DNA of 8,769 bases from Candidatus Nitrosopolaris rasttigaisensis (lineage in GTDB: Archaea; Thermoproteota; Nitrososphaeria; Nitrososphaerales; Nitrososphaeraceae): assembly GCA_933226995.1 (NCBI GenBank), contig CAKOFP010000106.1, positions 1 to 8,769 on the forward strand. The letters are read 5' to 3'. Below, piece after piece: positions 6,667-8,769 of the stretch (position 1 is the stretch's first letter; each line of letters starts with the position of its first letter). A program made the translations under genes and the position numbers. Under the pieces are notes generated by a model that saw nothing but the letters and a program-made list of their open reading frames with translations, searched no databases and had not been told where the DNA came from.

Positions 6667-7038
6667 TCAAGTATCGTCGTCAGGACAAGTCATTTCTTGT
6701 ATCGCTTTATATCTAGCGTCCATCTCCTCTGCTATTTTTGTGACGTCTTCTACTTGATATTTTGACTTCGGAAAATACCATCTAATTCCGACCTTATGGC
6801 CAATACCATCCATATCGTGAATCATTCCTTTGTCCGCATCAACATTGTATTTATCATCATTATTTCGTTCCCGTACTTCCAGACCCCTTTTCGTTTTATC
6901 TTCTAATACGAGATTTAGGTTTTCATCGTAGATAAAATAAAATTTGCCCTTTATTGGAGGAGATCTATCCGCTTGCATAGATTTGTCTTCGTCTATCTCA
7001 CTTATTTTTCTATTGGGTTGCCTATCATATTTCCCCAT
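6667..7038 (-). CDS. Charged protein of unknown function between sulfurtransferase and ferredoxin (123 aa)
   Basis: I do not recognise this family. The frame starts at ATG 7038, overlapping the last 37 bp of the sulfurtransferase gene. A second in-frame ATG at 6978 (residue 21) lies 23 bp after that gene's stop and removes a stretch rich in charged residues, so the start is uncertain. The core from about residue 27 reads like a small beta-rich domain: GKFYFIYDENLNLVLEDKTK, later GMIHDMDGIGHKVGIRWYFP. It is followed by a helix (VEDVTKIAEEMDARYKAIQE) and a short tail ending in TCPDDDT. The only cysteine is in that tail. There is no signal peptide or membrane segment. The overlap and shared strand indicate co-expression with the sulfurtransferase and, probably, with the ferredoxin 40 bp downstream. 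Function unknown; a partner protein for either neighbour is a guess. Confidence 0.78.
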   Translation of the reverse strand: MGKYDRQPNRKISEIDEDKSMQADRSPPIKGKFYFIYDENLNLVLEDKTKRGLEVRERNNDDKYNVDADKGMIHDMDGIGHKVGIRWYFPKSKYQVEDVTKIAEEMDARYKAIQEMTCPDDDT

Positions 7039-7877
7039 TCAGTCCATGATCCATCATAGTTTCGTACGGAAGGATATCCCAGAAGGTATTTTAGGACGAA
7101 CCAAGTATGTGATGACCTTTCGCCTATCCTGCAATATGCAATGACCTCCTTGTCTGGAGTTATTCCTTTTCCATCATAAAGTGATCTGAGCTCTTGAACG
7201 CTTTTGAAAGTTCCATCTACCTCTTTAATTGCTTGGGCCCATGGAACATTTGCTGCTCCCGGAATATGACCGCCTCTTTGCGCATGTTCCATAGGGTATT
7301 CTGGAGGAGCCGTAATTTCCCCTGTAAACTCTTTTGGCGAGCGAACATCTACCAAGACGGTTTCAGCCTTTTCCATCGCTCGCTTCACGTCTGGCAGATA
7401 CGCACGGACCCCTTCATCAGGCGGTTGGGCAATGTACTTTGAGGAGGAGTGTCCTTCAGCCGGCGTGGGATCTTGTTTTGTATATTCTCTTTTCTCCATT
7501 TCCCACTTTTTCCTGCCTCCGTTCATTATTTTGATTTTTTTGTGCCCGTAATATCGAAAAACCCAGAATGCAAACGCTGCAAACCAGTTATTGAAATCTC
7601 CGTATAGTATAAGCTCGGTATCAGGAGTGACTCCCACTTTCGACATAAGATCCTCAAACTGCTGCTTACTGATTATATCCCGGCGATCTGCATCGTTGAT
7701 ATCTTTTCTCCACCAAACCAAATATGCGTCGGCTAGATGACCCTGCCGATATGCATTTTCAGGATCGTAATCAACTTCAAGGATTCGAATATTCGCTTTT
7801 TTTCCATGGATATTGTCTGCAACCCAGTCAGTTTCGCATAAAACTTCTGGATGAGAGTAAGAGGTAATATTTGACAT
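7002..7877 (-). CDS. Tandem-rhodanese thiosulfate sulfurtransferase
   Basis: The protein transfers sulfane sulfur, classically from thiosulfate to a thiophile through a cysteine persulfide, in the cytoplasm. It has 291 residues in two rhodanese domains, the usual size for this family. The C-terminal domain is the active one: LVDVRSPKEFTGE (175-187), GGHIPGAANVPW (202-213) and the catalytic loop YCRIGERSSHTWF with C249, then NYDGSWTEWG (273-282). The loop CRIGER is that of the SseA/CysA-type enzymes rather than the CRKGVT of animal rhodanese. The N-terminal domain has the fold signature EVDYDPENAYRQGHLADA, but D94 in YGDFNNW stands where a cysteine would be, so it is inactive, as is usual. There is no export signal. 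A TATA-like box sits 28 nt before the ATG. It is first in the operon, overlapping the next gene. The natural sulfur acceptor cannot be read from the sequence. Confidence 0.93.
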   Translation of the reverse strand: MSNITSYSHPEVLCETDWVADNIHGKKANIRILEVDYDPENAYRQGHLADAYLVWWRKDINDADRRDIISKQQFEDLMSKVGVTPDTELILYGDFNNWFAAFAFWVFRYYGHKKIKIMNGGRKKWEMEKREYTKQDPTPAEGHSSSKYIAQPPDEGVRAYLPDVKRAMEKAETVLVDVRSPKEFTGEITAPPEYPMEHAQRGGHIPGAANVPWAQAIKEVDGTFKSVQELRSLYDGKGITPDKEVIAYCRIGERSSHTWFVLKYLLGYPSVRNYDGSWTEWGNMIGNPIEK

Positions 7878-7900
7878 AACAATACTATCTTTCTCTAGTA

Positions 7901-7910
7901 CTTAATATTT
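7901..7910 (-). promoter_or_regulatory. TATA-like promoter of the sulfurtransferase operon
   Basis: AAATATTAAG on the minus strand is centred about 28 nt before the ATG at 7877. No Shine-Dalgarno is present in the intervening bases. The spacing predicts a leaderless or nearly leaderless transcript covering the three-gene operon. Confidence 0.5.
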
Positions 7911-8221
7911 TGTCGACGCGATGGTCGGCTGATTTACTCTTCATTTTCCCGACGATCTGGCTGACTATTTCCGTGCTGTCTCATAAAAAAATCAAATAGG
8001 CAGGAAAGCAACAATGTTTAGGCGAATTTGTTTCACGATTGAAGCTTTGGTTGTAATAGAAAAGGTTGTAACAATAAATTATCCAAAAGTGTTTACCTAA
8101 ACTGGTCAATCCACAATTACCGTTAATGATTGTCGCGAGCATTTTTAGTAGTGAATACGTCAGAGTTAAATCATAGCGATAATTTCCTAAATTTTTTTTA
8201 GCACTCACTGTAAAGCATTTC

Positions 8222-8230
8222 AAATATATC
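8222..8230 (+). promoter_or_regulatory. TATA-like promoter of the exported small-protein gene
   Basis: AAATATATC is centred about 25 nt before the GTG at 8251, matching a leaderless archaeal transcript and supporting that GTG as the start. The nearby GTG at 8244 is in another frame. Confidence 0.5.
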
Positions 8231-8250
8231 ATAAGTTACCAAAGTGAAAC

Positions 8251-8523
8251 GTGAACCACACGACTTTAGCAATAGTTATTGCCTTAGCGGCTGCACTAGT
8301 GACGGGAGCGTCGTTAGCGATACCTTTACAAGATGCAAAAGCAAGCAGCGACCATCATAAAAAACATGGCAACAGCGTAAATATCAAAAACAACGATAAC
8401 CAAGCCAATGCATGTACGGGCGACCTGGCATTCTGCCTGAACATCATCAGAAACGTAGACTGTGTACACTCGATCTGCATCGTTGGAGACATAAGCCCAT
8501 GGATAATGGCTACACCGCACTAG
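8251..8523 (+). CDS. Small exported cysteine-containing protein of unknown function (90 aa)
   Basis: I do not recognise a family with a known function. The start is a GTG with a TATA-like box 25 nt before it. Residues 1-31 are a signal peptide or membrane anchor: a short polar start, then a long hydrophobic run (LAIVIALAAALVTGASLAIP), then DAKA before SS, where signal peptidase could cut. There is no lipobox. The mature part of about 59 residues opens with a His/Lys-rich patch (SSDHHKKHG). It continues with an Asn-rich stretch (NIKNNDNQAN) and ends with four cysteines (C55, C62, C71, C76) that could form two disulfides outside the cell. Small exported proteins of this Asn-rich style are, from memory, common in soil ammonia-oxidising archaea. 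It faces away from the sulfurtransferase operon and is followed by a T6 run. Confidence 0.7.
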   Translation: MNHTTLAIVIALAAALVTGASLAIPLQDAKASSDHHKKHGNSVNIKNNDNQANACTGDLAFCLNIIRNVDCVHSICIVGDISPWIMATPH

Positions 8524-8580
8524 AGTGATCTAGACCTCCCAAACCTGTTTCTGAGGAAGAATCAAGATCATTATCTCCAC

Positions 8581-8586
8581 TTTTTT
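8581..8586 (+). terminator. T6 run after the exported-protein gene
   Basis: Six T residues lie 57 bp after the TAG at 8521-8523, with no gene between. This is a plausible archaeal U-rich termination site. It is part of the first copy of the 16-bp direct repeat. Confidence 0.35.
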
Positions 8587-8768
8587 ATTACATCTACTCT
8601 AATCCAACGAACCTGAGATCACTTTATTTTGTGGTTAACATTTTCAGGACATATTTTTGTGCTTCTCGATTTTAATAACCTCATAACCTGGATGATAACT
8701 TAGTAAAATGTGGTTCATCCTTTACCCTAGTCTATTAAACCGACGACCTGTCTTTTATTACATCTACT
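8583..8768. repeat. Pair of 16-bp direct repeats, 170 bp apart
   Basis: TTTTATTACATCTACT occurs identically at 8583-8598 and 8753-8768. The second copy touches the right edge of the window, so the match may run further. The sequence between has no supported gene; it also holds two ATAACCT copies 8 bp apart (8675-8681, 8683-8689). The pair could be duplicated terminators, the target duplication or ends of a small element, or part of a longer array beyond the edge. Confidence 0.6.
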
Positions 8769-8769
8769 T

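Larger units (their letters stand above)
7878..8250. other. Divergent intergenic region, no gene supported
   Basis: This 373-bp AT-rich gap separates the sulfurtransferase operon from the exported-protein gene. Each end holds a TATA-like box. In between are two copies of GGTTGTAA (8049-8056, 8064-8071) 15 bp apart, the palindrome-like GTTTACCTAAAC (8091-8102), and a T8 run (8192-8199). A minus-strand frame of 83 codons exists, but its product looks random and it fills mostly AT-rich DNA, so I do not call it. No tRNA, CRISPR or insertion-sequence end is seen. Confidence 0.5.

Noticed and set aside
7981..8232. Minus-strand open frame of 83 codons in the divergent gap
   Set aside because: The product is a random-looking mix without domains, it lies in AT-rich DNA, and it would run head-on into the promoter of the exported-protein gene.
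8524..8623. Inverted pair AGTGATCT / AGATCACT (8524-8531, 8616-8623) as a possible RNA stem, and a C/D-box-like GTGATC...CTGA pattern
   Set aside because: The 8-bp arms are 84 nt apart with no supporting inner stems, and the C-box match is poor. Chance is a sufficient explanation.
8708..8769. Open frame starting at ATG 8708 and running off the right edge
   Set aside because: Only about 20 codons are visible, it runs through the direct repeat, and there is no convincing promoter or ribosome site.

Overview
The window reads as a piece of an archaeal chromosome with moderately AT-rich DNA and tightly packed genes. The best fit is a Nitrososphaeria (Thaumarchaeota) lineage, probably a soil-type ammonia oxidiser, but no lineage-defining marker gene is present. 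The archaeal call rests on several points: PheS and PheT of the archaeal/eukaryotic form, a TrpRS of the archaeal/eukaryotic form, a stand-alone archaeal phosphopantetheine adenylyltransferase, a ferredoxin domain of the Sulfolobus 'zinc ferredoxin' type, and several genes with a TATA-like box about 24-28 nt before the start codon and no clear Shine-Dalgarno site (leaderless style).

Layout. Positions 1-2570 (minus strand) hold pheS followed by the overlapping pheT, which runs off the left edge. A 57-bp divergent promoter region with a perfect 12-bp palindrome separates pheS from trpS (2628-3830, plus strand). trpS is followed 6 bp later by a small gene of unknown function. From 4122 to 4532 is a convergent gap with hairpin-like repeats and one short open frame of doubtful status. 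Positions 4533-5419 (minus) carry archaeal coaD and a downstream 112-residue unknown. Positions 5616-7877 (minus) look like a three-gene operon: a tandem-rhodanese sulfurtransferase, an overlapping charged 123-residue unknown, and an unusual ferredoxin fused to an unrecognised N-terminal domain. It ends in a T-rich terminator. After a 373-bp gap, 8251-8523 (plus) encodes a small exported protein with four cysteines. The last 246 bp hold a 16-bp direct repeat.

How the genes work together. pheS, pheT and trpS are aromatic aminoacyl-tRNA synthetases read from one shared divergent promoter region, which would allow co-regulation. coaD makes dephospho-CoA. The rhodanese-unknown-ferredoxin cluster is the most interesting part. 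It pairs sulfane-sulfur transfer with an electron carrier that has lost all four zinc ligands of its family and sits on a long Ala/Pro-rich tether. A link between sulfur handling and ferredoxin-dependent redox chemistry is inferred from gene order only.
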